Source: DATLHO01 sp035539855 (lineage in GTDB: Bacteria > Bacteroidota > Ignavibacteria > OLB7). Taken from it: a DNA stretch of 9,935 nt. Of this stretch, positions 1 through 6,353 are shown piece by piece. The position numbers and the translations under genes were made by a program. The notes under the pieces are model-generated. The model was not told the DNA's origin, searched no databases, and was given only the letters and a program-made list of their open reading frames with translations. Each line of letters starts with the position of its first letter. Positions within the stretch are counted from its first letter, which is position 1. The stretch lies in the NCBI GenBank assembly GCA_035539855.1, contig DATLHO010000257.1, forward strand, positions 1 to 9,935, given 5' to 3'.

Positions 1-29
1 CAGAGATGCTGCTGGAGAGGAATTCGTGA
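1..29 (+). CDS. 3' end of an unidentified upstream gene (partial)
   Basis: One frame runs from the left edge to a TGA at 27-29 and gives only about eight residues (EMLLERNS), too few to identify. The stop overlaps the GTG start of ptsH in a GTGA arrangement typical of translationally coupled operon genes, and the ptsH ribosome-binding site lies inside this tail. By context a PTS component or regulator would be plausible, but nothing in the visible residues shows that. The ptsH frame itself is also open to the left edge, so this call rests only on the overlap geometry. Confidence 0.35.
14..20 (+). promoter_or_regulatory. Ribosome-binding site of ptsH
   Basis: GGAGAGG lies five bases before the GTG at 26. 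It fixes the start of HPr at that GTG although the frame stays open upstream, and this start puts the active histidine at the canonical position 15. Confidence 0.7.
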
Positions 30-295
30 TCGAAAAGGAGGTGACCATTCGCAACCGGGCCGGGCTGCACACGCGGCCCGCGGCGACGATCGTCAAGAAG
101 GCCTCGCAGTACCGCTGCGAGCTCGTCATCAACAAGGACGGAATGCGCATCAACGGCAAGAGCATCATCGGCGTGATGACGCTCGCCGCCGAACAGGGCT
201 CGACGCTGATCCTGGAATTCACAGGCCCTGAAGAAGAGGCGGCCTGCGAGGACATCGTCGCGTACTTCGAACGGGGCTTCGACGAGGAGCTCTGA
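26..295 (+). CDS. ptsH: HPr phosphocarrier protein of the PTS
   Basis: An 89-residue cytosolic protein of normal HPr length. HPr takes phosphate from PEP via enzyme I on a histidine and passes it to sugar-specific EIIA proteins. The active-site block NRAGLHTRPA is at residues 10-19 with His15 and Arg17. The second signature, GKSIIGVMTLAA at 44-55, carries Ser46, the residue phosphorylated by HPr kinase/phosphorylase in organisms that have it, so regulatory phosphorylation is possible. The GTG start is chosen from the ribosome-binding site and the His15 numbering. The stop of the preceding gene overlaps this start, suggesting an operon that enters from the left. No enzyme I gene follows; the next gene faces the other way, so HPr ends its transcription unit. 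Identification is firm; whether it serves sugar uptake or mainly regulation cannot be seen here. Confidence 0.96.
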   Translation: MIEKEVTIRNRAGLHTRPAATIVKKASQYRCELVINKDGMRINGKSIIGVMTLAAEQGSTLILEFTGPEEEAACEDIVAYFERGFDEEL

Positions 296-309
296 GGCGT
301 GCTCGCCTC
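294..309. terminator. Small hairpin in the ptsH / orphan convergent gap
   Basis: GAGGCG (294-299) and CGCCTC (304-309) form a perfect 6-bp stem with a 4-base loop, starting inside the ptsH stop codon. The gap between the two convergent genes is only 33 bp. There is no T-run on either strand, so it is a weak terminator candidate. Confidence 0.3.
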
Positions 310-328
310 GGACGATCAGCGATCATCC

Positions 329-589
329 TCACCCGCCCATTTTCACCTCGACGACGCAGTCCGGAACCGTGACGTTGATCACGCCGGTGCGCATGTCGAC
401 GGCCATGTCGCTGACGGTCTCCGGGCGCATCTCGTTCGCCTCGGGGTTCTGTGCGAAGTCCATGAGCACGAGCCAGTCCTGCTGCGTGAGCGTGACGACC
501 GAGCGATCGCCCTCGCGCATGTACGGGTAGAACTGCAGGACGCGGTTGAGCAGGTTGAGTCCCTGCTGCATGTGAAGAGTCGGTTCCAT
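329..589 (-). CDS. Hypothetical 86-residue protein
   Basis: I do not recognise this protein. It has no signal peptide, no membrane segment and no cysteine pair. The N-terminal half (about residues 8-22 and 34-47) looks helical and contains several aromatic residues; the C-terminal third (residues 60-85) looks like short beta strands with alternating hydrophobics. The composition is ordinary for a soluble cytosolic protein, whereas the overlapping plus-strand frame (299-601) gives an Arg/His/Asp-rich translation typical of an antisense shadow, so I take the minus-strand frame as the gene. No Shine-Dalgarno precedes the ATG at 589. The frame remains open for some codons upstream without another ATG close by. 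It is convergent with ptsH and divergent from the lipoprotein gene, so it is probably transcribed alone. No function is proposed. Confidence 0.6.
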   Translation of the reverse strand: MEPTLHMQQGLNLLNRVLQFYPYMREGDRSVVTLTQQDWLVLMDFAQNPEANEMRPETVSDMAVDMRTGVINVTVPDCVVEVKMGG

Positions 590-706
590 CGATCGGCGTG
601 ACTGAGTGCTGGTTGTCGGGGTAGTGACGCCATCGGCGCCTCAAAGGTCAAGATAGCACCGAATCCCGCCGAGGCGCGTTCCGCATCTGTGCTCGCATCC
701 CACATG

Positions 707-711
707 AAGGA
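707..711 (+). promoter_or_regulatory. Ribosome-binding site deciding the lipoprotein start
   Basis: AAGGA lies seven bases before the ATG at 719. It favours this start over the in-frame ATGs at 689 and 704, which would put extra residues before the signal peptide and would place this motif inside the coding sequence. Confidence 0.6.
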
Positions 712-718
712 TCTCCCC

Positions 719-1492
719 ATGAATGCTCCCCTCCTCCTCCGCGTCCTCCTCGTTCTCGGCGTGCTCGTCGCCACCGGCTGCGAGCGAGACGACGACGATG
801 ATCCCGTCTCGCCGAACGACCGCACGGGCGCCATCGTCGGCATCGTCCAGCTCATCGACTCGGGTCAGTACGCGCGCTATCACGCCGGCGTGACCGTGAG
901 CATCAGTGGAACCGCGCACGTGGCGACGAGCGACAGTACGGGTCGCTGGATCATGACCGGCGTCCCGGCGGGCGTCTATACGTTCGAGCTCTCGAAGCCG
1001 GGATATACGCGCGACTACCTGGTTCGGCAGCAGGTCGTCGGACGCGATACGCTGTTCGTCTGGCCGCGCAACCAGCCGAACGGCGGGAACTTCACCATCC
1101 AACCGCTGCCCCCGTACCGTATCGACAGCTTCTCGGTGCGCACTCTGCCCGCCGACGGCGCGCGTCCCGCGGTCCTTCGCGTCGATGGATCGATCACGCC
1201 GAAGGTTCCCGGACCGATGGTCACGGTACTGATCGGAGCCTCGTCCGCGGTCTCCTGGCGCCTGTCCGCATATCGCTACACATGGCAGGTCCTGGCTGGA
1301 CCGGCGGGCAGCATCGCCGCCGAGATCGACCTTGCCTGGCTTCGGAGCCACGGCTTCGCGTCGGGCTCCACGGTATACGTCATCGCGTATCCGGGAGGGG
1401 CGTCGAAGGACTACGACTGGGTCACCGATCGCTATCTCTTCAAGGATCTCGTCGACGAGCCGACGGCCGTCACGAGCGTAGTCATCCCGTAG
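719..1492 (+). CDS. Lipoprotein with carboxypeptidase-regulatory-like domain
   Basis: A 257-residue predicted lipoprotein. Residues 1-20 are a signal peptide with a hydrophobic core (LLLRVLLVLGVLVATG) and a lipobox ending at Cys21. The residues after the cysteine, ERDDDDDP, are strongly acidic; in Bacteroidota such a patch acts as a lipoprotein export signal that sends the protein to the cell surface, so surface exposure is possible if the organism belongs there. Residues about 37-112 fit a carboxypeptidase-regulatory-like (transthyretin-type) beta sandwich: a GxV strand, a V-T-V-S-I strand, the turn TSDSTGRW and the GVPAGVYTFELSKPGY hairpin. The remaining ~140 residues are beta-rich, have no motif I recognise, and may be a second sandwich. 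No catalytic residues are visible. It appears to be a single-gene unit, followed by a 165-bp gap. Family call of the domain is good; biological role is unknown. Confidence 0.8.
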   Translation: MNAPLLLRVLLVLGVLVATGCERDDDDDPVSPNDRTGAIVGIVQLIDSGQYARYHAGVTVSISGTAHVATSDSTGRWIMTGVPAGVYTFELSKPGYTRDYLVRQQVVGRDTLFVWPRNQPNGGNFTIQPLPPYRIDSFSVRTLPADGARPAVLRVDGSITPKVPGPMVTVLIGASSAVSWRLSAYRYTWQVLAGPAGSIAAEIDLAWLRSHGFASGSTVYVIAYPGGASKDYDWVTDRYLFKDLVDEPTAVTSVVIP

Positions 1493-1539
1493 CAGAACGG
1501 TCTTGAGTCTCCCATCGGCGCACTCGCTCGTCGTCGTGA

Positions 1540-1643
1540 TCGAAGTGCCACGGGGCGCGACCACGTTCTCGAGCGGATCGCCGGTCGCGGACCGGGCCGT
1601 ATCTTCGTGGTTTCGCGACCGATGCGCGGCCGCGGCACTTCGA
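1540..1643 (+). promoter_or_regulatory. Self-complementary leader before the carboxylase gene
   Basis: The arms 1540-1553 and 1630-1643 are inverted repeats matching at 13 of 14 positions. Inside them ACCACG (1560-1565) pairs with CGTGGT (1606-1611), CGCG (1556-1559) with CGCG (1614-1617) across a two-base bulge, and GGTC/GACC (1583-1593) can form an apical hairpin. The outer arm ends 14 bases before the carboxylase ATG, which has no Shine-Dalgarno. It could be a structured 5' leader, a terminator/attenuator, or an intergenic palindromic repeat. There is no T-run. It does not match a riboswitch class I can name. Confidence 0.4.
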
Positions 1644-1657
1644 CAATTCTGACGCCC

Positions 1658-3316
1658 ATGCAGATCGGCTCCGCACTCGACCGCAACCACACCTTCCAGA
1701 AGAACCACGACGCCAACAGCGCGCGCCTCGCCGAGATCGAGGAGGTCGCCGCGCGCACGCGCGAGGGTGGCGGCGCCAAGGCGCGCGAACGGCTGCACAA
1801 GCGCGGCAAGCTCTCCGCCCGCGAGCGCATCGACCTGCTGATCGATCCGGGCTCGTGGTTCATGGAGATCGGCCTGTTCACCGCGCACGGGTTCTATGAG
1901 GAGGAGGGCGGCGCGCCGTCGGCCGGCGTGGTCGCCGGCGTCGGGATCGTCGAGGGACGCGAGTGCATGATCGTCGCCAACGACGCTACCGTCAAGGCCG
2001 GGGCGTGGTTTCCGCTGACGGCGAAGAAGAACATGCGCGCGCAGGAGATCGCGATCGAGAACCGCCTGCCGACGATCTACCTCGTCGACTCCGCCGGCGT
2101 GTTCCTGCCGATGCAGGACGAGATCTTCCCCGACCGCGAACACTTCGGCCGGCAGTTCCGCAACAACGCGATCATGAGCAGCATGGGGATTCCCCAGATT
2201 GCCGCGATCATGGGCCCGTGCGTCGCCGGCGGAGCCTACCTGCCGATCATGGCCGACGAGGCGCTCATCGTCGACGGCAACGGGTACCTGTTCCTCGCCG
2301 GACCCGCGCTCGTCGAGGCCGCGATCGGCGAGAAGGCCGATATCGAGCACCTCGGCGGCGCGACCATGCACTGCTCCGTCAGCGGCGTGACCGACTACAA
2401 GTGCGTCGACGACCGCGAGGCGATCGCGACCATCCGCTCGCACGTCTCGAAGTTCGGACCCGACCTCGGCCAGCGCCGACTGTTCGACCGAGCCGAGGCG
2501 AAGCCGCCGGCATACCCGGCCGACGAGCTGCTCGGCGTGCTCGCGCACGATCGCACGCGTCCGTACGACACCTACCAGCTCATCGCGCGACTGATCGACG
2601 ACTCGGAGCTCGACGAGTACAAGGCGGACTACGGACAGTCGATCGTCACCGGCTACGCGCGCATCGACGGATGGGCCGTGGGGATCGTCGCGAACAACCG
2701 CAACATCGTCCGCACCGCCACCGGCGAGATGCAGATCGGCGGCGTGATCTATTCGGACTCCGCCGACAAGGCGGCGCGGTTCATCATGAACTGCAATCAG
2801 CGCCACATCCCGCTGGTGTTCCTGCAGGACGTGACCGGCTTCATGGTCGGCACGCGCGCCGAGCAGGGAGGCATCATCAAGGACGGGGCGAAGATGGTGA
2901 ACGCGGTCGCGAACTCGACGGTGCCGAAGTTCACGATCGTCATCGGCAACAGCTACGGCGCCGGCAACTACGCGATGTGCGGCAAGGCCTACGATCCGCG
3001 GCTGATCTACGCGTGGCCCAGCGCCAACATCGCGGTCATGGGCGGCTCGCAGGCATCGCGAACGCTGCTGACGATCAAGCTCGCACAGCTCGAGAAGGAG
3101 GGCCGCACGATCTCCGAGGAGGAGCAGACCGAGATGCTCCGCGAGATCCAGGCGCGCTACGACCGACAGACGCACCCGCTGTACGCGGCGGCGCGGCTGT
3201 GGGTCGACGGCATCATCGATCCCCGCGAGACCCGGCAGGTGATCTCGCGCGGGCTCGCGATGGCCAGCCACAATCACGAGATCCCGAAGTTCAGCCCTGG
3301 CGTGCTGCAGGTGTAG
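1658..3316 (+). CDS. Acyl-CoA carboxylase carboxyltransferase (beta) subunit, methylcrotonyl-CoA type
   Basis: A 552-residue biotin-dependent carboxyltransferase, the expected length for the family. It moves carboxyl from carboxybiotin (on a separate alpha/BCCP subunit, not in this window) to an acyl-CoA in the cytosol. Both crotonase-like halves are present. The N-half has YLVDSAGVFLPMQ (141-153), FPDREHFG (157-164), CVAGGAYLP (188-196) with the oxyanion-hole glycines, and SGVTDY (242-247). The C-half has FLQDVTGFMVG (388-398), NSYGAGNYAMCGKAYDPR (431-448) and WPSANIAVMGGSQAS (453-467). The GAGNYxMCG..YxPR block is typical of methylcrotonyl/geranyl-CoA carboxylase beta rather than propionyl-CoA carboxylase, but the substrate is not certain. 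The ATG at 1658 is preferred to a GTG at 1607 because homologues begin near here and the leader would otherwise be translated; no Shine-Dalgarno is seen. Its last 26 bases overlap the convergent phosphatase gene. Confidence 0.93.
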   Translation: MQIGSALDRNHTFQKNHDANSARLAEIEEVAARTREGGGAKARERLHKRGKLSARERIDLLIDPGSWFMEIGLFTAHGFYEEEGGAPSAGVVAGVGIVEGRECMIVANDATVKAGAWFPLTAKKNMRAQEIAIENRLPTIYLVDSAGVFLPMQDEIFPDREHFGRQFRNNAIMSSMGIPQIAAIMGPCVAGGAYLPIMADEALIVDGNGYLFLAGPALVEAAIGEKADIEHLGGATMHCSVSGVTDYKCVDDREAIATIRSHVSKFGPDLGQRRLFDRAEAKPPAYPADELLGVLAHDRTRPYDTYQLIARLIDDSELDEYKADYGQSIVTGYARIDGWAVGIVANNRNIVRTATGEMQIGGVIYSDSADKAARFIMNCNQRHIPLVFLQDVTGFMVGTRAEQGGIIKDGAKMVNAVANSTVPKFTIVIGNSYGAGNYAMCGKAYDPRLIYAWPSANIAVMGGSQASRTLLTIKLAQLEKEGRTISEEEQTEMLREIQARYDRQTHPLYAAARLWVDGIIDPRETRQVISRGLAMASHNHEIPKFSPGVLQV

Positions 3317-4562
3317 CAGAGCGCCTGACGACCACGAGCGTCATGTCGTCGTGCGGCGCCGCGCCGTCGACGAACGTCTCGATGTCCCGCAGGATCGCGT
3401 CGCGAATCTCGCACGCGCGCGGCGACGCCGCGGCCGCGCGGACGATCGCCGCGAGCCGCTCCTCGCCGTAGTCCTCGCCGGTACGGTTGAGCGCTTCGGT
3501 GAGTCCGTCGGAGTAGAGCACGACGATGTCGCCGGGGCTCATGACGAAGTGATGGGGATCGAGCGCGCCGCTGACAGCGGCGCCGTGGGCGAGTCCGAGC
3601 GCGATGCCCGGCGGCGTGCAGAAGATGGTGCGACCGGTCGCGGCGGAGTACATCAGCAGCGGGTTGTGTCCGGCGCGATAAAACGCCATGCAGTCGTCGA
3701 AGTCGATCGTGAGCATCCCCACCGTGATGAAGTTGCGGCGATCGAGACGCACGCGTAGCGTGTCGTTGAGACCGACGAAGAAGTCGTGGGGATCGGCGAC
3801 GTGGATCGAGAGCGCCTGGGCCATCCCCTGGAACTTCGCCATGACGAGTGCGGCGGGGATACCCTTGCCGGCGGCGTCGGCGACGAGGATTCCCTTGGAG
3901 CCATCGGCGAACGACAAGTAGTCGTAGTAGTCGCCCGCGATCTCGACCGCCGGCGTCCACGCGCTGCTGATGTCGAACCCGTGGATGACGATGTCCTCCC
4001 CAGGCAGCAGGCTCTTCTGCAGGTTCTGCGCGGCCTGCAGCTCGGCGGTCAGGAAGTCCTTCTGTCCCATCAGCCGCACGCGCCGGCGCAGTCGCGCTCC
4101 GGTTGCGTCGAAGACGAGCACGAACGTTCCGATGCCGATGGCGATCAGGCCGTTGCTCAGCAGCGCGATCGACCACGTCCGGCGCGACAGCGGGATGTCG
4201 ACGCCGAGCAGCGCGAGCGTCCCATAGGCGATCATCGACCCGACGCCGCCGGCGCCCATCCACGCGAGCATCTGCCAGAGCATCCGCACGACGCGCGGAC
4301 TCGACAGCGTGCGCCGCTGCACGAGCTCCGAGCCGTAGTGCGCCAGAATCGTGATCGGATTGGTGAATACGAGCGCGACGAGCGCCGCATTGATCATCCG
4401 CGCCAGCGTCACATCCGGACGCGTCGCCCACAGCCAGCCCAGCGCCACCGCAAGAACGATCACGTTCGCGGTCACCAGCGAGCGCACCAGCGACACCCGC
4501 GACGGGCGCTCGTCACGCTGTCGGAGGATCGATAGGCGTCGTTGGGGTTGGAAGAAGGACAT
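3291..4562 (-). CDS. Membrane-anchored SpoIIE-type PP2C serine phosphatase
   Basis: A 423-residue protein. Four hydrophobic segments (about 29-46, 57-75, 94-120, 131-151) form an N-terminal membrane domain. A short linker with the AELQAAQNLQKSLLPG signature (173-188), the usual lead-in to this phosphatase class, is followed by a complete SpoIIE/RsbU-like PP2C domain (about 190-415). Metal-binding motifs are intact: EIAGDYYDY (207-215), VADAAGKG (227-234), AGHNPLLMY (297-305), LYSDGLTEA (349-357) and HDDMTLVVV (404-412). Family members dephosphorylate anti-sigma-factor antagonists or related STAS proteins to set sigma-factor or stress responses. The membrane part is not a sensor type I can name, and no STAS or anti-sigma kinase gene lies beside it, so the target must be elsewhere. 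The ATG at 4562 directly adjoins a heptamer repeat tract and has no Shine-Dalgarno. Confidence 0.92.
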   Translation of the reverse strand: MSFFQPQRRLSILRQRDERPSRVSLVRSLVTANVIVLAVALGWLWATRPDVTLARMINAALVALVFTNPITILAHYGSELVQRRTLSSPRVVRMLWQMLAWMGAGGVGSMIAYGTLALLGVDIPLSRRTWSIALLSNGLIAIGIGTFVLVFDATGARLRRRVRLMGQKDFLTAELQAAQNLQKSLLPGEDIVIHGFDISSAWTPAVEIAGDYYDYLSFADGSKGILVADAAGKGIPAALVMAKFQGMAQALSIHVADPHDFFVGLNDTLRVRLDRRNFITVGMLTIDFDDCMAFYRAGHNPLLMYSAATGRTIFCTPPGIALGLAHGAAVSGALDPHHFVMSPGDIVVLYSDGLTEALNRTGEDYGEERLAAIVRAAAASPRACEIRDAILRDIETFVDGAAPHDDMTLVVVRRSATPAARQG

Positions 4563-4564
4563 AT

Positions 4565-4599
4565 GATGTCAGATGTTAGAGGTCAGATGTCAAATGTCA
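4565..4599 (+). repeat. Heptamer tandem repeat, left arm (GATGTCA units)
   Basis: Five consecutive 7-bp units: GATGTCA, GATGTTA, GAGGTCA, GATGTCA, AATGTCA. The tract begins two bases from the phosphatase start codon and is far less GC-rich than the flanking genes. Bases 4572-4592 are an inverted copy (19 of 21 matched) of 4644-4664. Confidence 0.85.
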
Positions 4600-4636
4600 A
4601 AAGGCGAGGGCGTCGAATCATCTTGTATGTGACTTC

Positions 4637-4664
4637 TACCATCTGACATCTGACATCCAACATC
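4637..4664 (+). repeat. Heptamer tandem repeat, right arm (TGACATC units)
   Basis: Four 7-bp units, TACCATC, TGACATC, TGACATC and CAACATC, the reverse complement of the left-arm unit. With the left arm it can form a ~21-bp stem around a 51-base loop. The last unit ends at the base before the TTG start of the NFACT gene, so it occupies the place where promoter and ribosome-binding signals would be expected. Confidence 0.85.
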
Positions 4665-6332
4665 TTGATTCGCCACTACCTCACATTCCTCCACCAGGCT
4701 GCGTCGATCGACCGTGAGCTCGCCGGTTGGACGCTTGCCGAGTGCTGGTCGCAGCAGAAGAATCAGTTGACGCTGCGGTTCATCGAGGGCGTCGTGTCGC
4801 GCTTCGTCGAGGTGTCGCTCGATCTGAAGATCGGGTATGCCCTGCTGCGCTCACAGGTCGCGCGCGCCAGGAAGAACACGCTCGACTTCTTCTCCGCCGC
4901 GCTCGGCATGCGGCTCGAAGGGGCGTCGATCGATGAGGGGGAGCGGATCATCCGACTGCACTTCGCGGGGGGCGCGAGTCTCGTGCTCGTGCTCTTCGGC
5001 GGCGGATCGGGCAACGTCTACTTCGTGCGCGACGGCGCGATCGTCGAATCGCTCCAGAGCCACGACGAGAGCGAGACCGACGCGGCGATCGCCGAGCGGT
5101 TGCCCGAGCCGCGCTCGCGCGCGGAGATCGTCGAGCGGCTGCGTGCGACCAGCGAGGAGCCTGTGAGGGCGCTCATGCGCGCGATCCCCGAGCTCGGACG
5201 ACGTCTCGCCGTCGAGGCGCTTCATCGCTGCGGAATGTCCGGCGTCGGCTCGATCGCGGAACTCGATGAGGCCCGTCTGGCAGATCTGCTCGCGATGGTC
5301 GACGAGCTCTACGGGGCAGCCGAGGCGTCGGCGCTGTTCCGAATCTACCACCTCCCGGACGAGAAGGTCCTCTCCCTCATCGCGCTCGAGAGCATCGCGG
5401 ATCAGGCGGAGGAGGTCGAGGAGTTCCGCGACATCGGCGCGGCGGTGCGCGCCTACCGCGCGGTCGTCTACTACACGCAGAACATCGAGTCGCTCCGAAC
5501 CCAGCTCGCAAAGCGCGTCGCGGCCGAGCGTGGACGGCTCGTGCGGATGCTCGAGAAGAGCCGGCAGAACGCGGAGCACGCGCAGCGCGCCGACGAGTAC
5601 GAGCTGTACGGATCGCTGCTCCTGGCGAATCTCTACTCGATCGTGAAGGGCTCGGATCGGATCGTGGTGCAGGATTACGAGGGCGCCGAGCGGACGATCA
5701 CGCTCGACCCGAAGCTGACGCCGGCCGCCAACGCCGAGCGCTACTTCGCGCGCGCCCGCAAGACGCGCGGGGCCGCGGCGCAGGCAGAGACGCAGCGCGT
5801 CCGCCACGAGGCGAAGCTGGCAGCGGTCGAGGCCCTCGCCGAGCGAATCGCCCGCGCCTCGAGCGTCGACGAGCTCGAAACGATCGCGACCGAAAGCGGA
5901 GGAACCGTACGCATGGACAACGAGCCGAAGGAAAAGGGAACCGCCGAGCGGTTCCGCAAGTTCATCGTCGCCGGCGGACACGAGGTCTACGCCGGCAAGA
6001 GCGCCTCGAACAACGACGAGCTCACCGTACGCTTCGCGAAGCCGAACGACTACTGGTTTCACGCGCGAGGCAGCTCGGGCTCGCACGTCGTGCTCAAGTG
6101 GAGCGACCCGAAGTCGAAGCCTCCGCGCGAAGCCATCCGCGGCGCAGCCTCGATCGCCGCCTATTACTCGGGTTCAAAGAACGCGAAGATGGTGCCCGTC
6201 GCCTACACGCTCAAGAAATACGTCCGCAAACCGAAGGGCTCGGCGGTCGGAGCAGTCGTGATGGATCGGGAGGAGGTGGTGATGGTGGAGCCGAAGTTGC
6301 CGGAGGAAGGGACCAATGGCCTAAGGGACTAA
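4665..6332 (+). CDS. NFACT family ribosome quality-control protein (RqcH-like)
   Basis: A 555-residue cytosolic protein with the NFACT architecture. NFACT-N fills about residues 1-130 (LTLRF strand, then RARKNTLDFFSAALGMRLEG at 67-86). A helical middle region (about 150-400) contains a likely coiled coil near 270-310. The C-terminal NFACT-R/DUF814 domain (about 428-545) has VYAGKSASNNDELTVRFAKPNDYWFHARGSSGSHVV-type sequence at 441-476, split by family-typical glycines, and KKYVRKPKG (517-525). RqcH binds peptidyl-tRNA-blocked 50S subunits and recruits tRNA-Ala to add alanine tails. The Asp-Arg pair important in RqcH NFACT-N appears as Glu93-Arg94, by my alignment. The start is a TTG with no Shine-Dalgarno, directly after the heptamer tract; an in-frame TGA at 4644 rules out a much earlier start. 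The last codons (GTNGLRD and stop) lie in the downstream octamer repeat. Confidence 0.88.
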   Translation: MIRHYLTFLHQAASIDRELAGWTLAECWSQQKNQLTLRFIEGVVSRFVEVSLDLKIGYALLRSQVARARKNTLDFFSAALGMRLEGASIDEGERIIRLHFAGGASLVLVLFGGGSGNVYFVRDGAIVESLQSHDESETDAAIAERLPEPRSRAEIVERLRATSEEPVRALMRAIPELGRRLAVEALHRCGMSGVGSIAELDEARLADLLAMVDELYGAAEASALFRIYHLPDEKVLSLIALESIADQAEEVEEFRDIGAAVRAYRAVVYYTQNIESLRTQLAKRVAAERGRLVRMLEKSRQNAEHAQRADEYELYGSLLLANLYSIVKGSDRIVVQDYEGAERTITLDPKLTPAANAERYFARARKTRGAAAQAETQRVRHEAKLAAVEALAERIARASSVDELETIATESGGTVRMDNEPKEKGTAERFRKFIVAGGHEVYAGKSASNNDELTVRFAKPNDYWFHARGSSGSHVVLKWSDPKSKPPREAIRGAASIAAYYSGSKNAKMVPVAYTLKKYVRKPKGSAVGAVVMDREEVVMVEPKLPEEGTNGLRD

Positions 6333-6353
6333 GTGCCAAAGGGACTAAGGGAC
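6309..6353 (+). repeat. Octamer tandem repeat, left arm (GGGACTAA units)
   Basis: Five 8-bp units plus a partial one: GGGACCAA, TGGCCTAA, GGGACTAA, GTGCCAAA, GGGACTAA, GGGAC. The tract starts inside the NFACT gene, encodes its last seven residues and provides its TAA stop at 6330-6332. Confidence 0.85.

Noticed and set aside
299..601. 100-codon plus-strand frame opposite the 86-residue orphan
   Set aside because: Asp/His/Arg/Val-rich shadow composition; the minus-strand frame gives a more protein-like sequence.
640..660. Promoter for the orphan gene (minus-strand TTGACC and TATCTTG-like elements)
   Set aside because: The -35-like hexamer has no convincing -10 at proper spacing, and the Bacteroidota-type match is incomplete.
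641..3277. Very long minus-strand open frame (878 codons) across the lipoprotein and carboxylase genes
   Set aside because: Its translation is dominated by Arg, Asp, Val, His and Ala with no family motif, the usual antisense shadow of a high-GC gene; the plus strand carries a fully conserved carboxylase.
1963..3471. 502-codon plus-strand frame overlapping the carboxylase
   Set aside because: Arg-rich low-complexity translation in an alternative frame of a recognised gene; runs past the carboxylase stop without gaining any motif.
3274..4431. Second minus-strand frame (385 codons) within the phosphatase gene
   Set aside because: Alternative frame of the SpoIIE-type gene with Arg-rich composition; all PP2C motifs lie in the other frame.
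4565..4664. CRISPR-like array
   Set aside because: Units are only 7 bp with no spacers, and the two arms are inverted; there are no cas genes.
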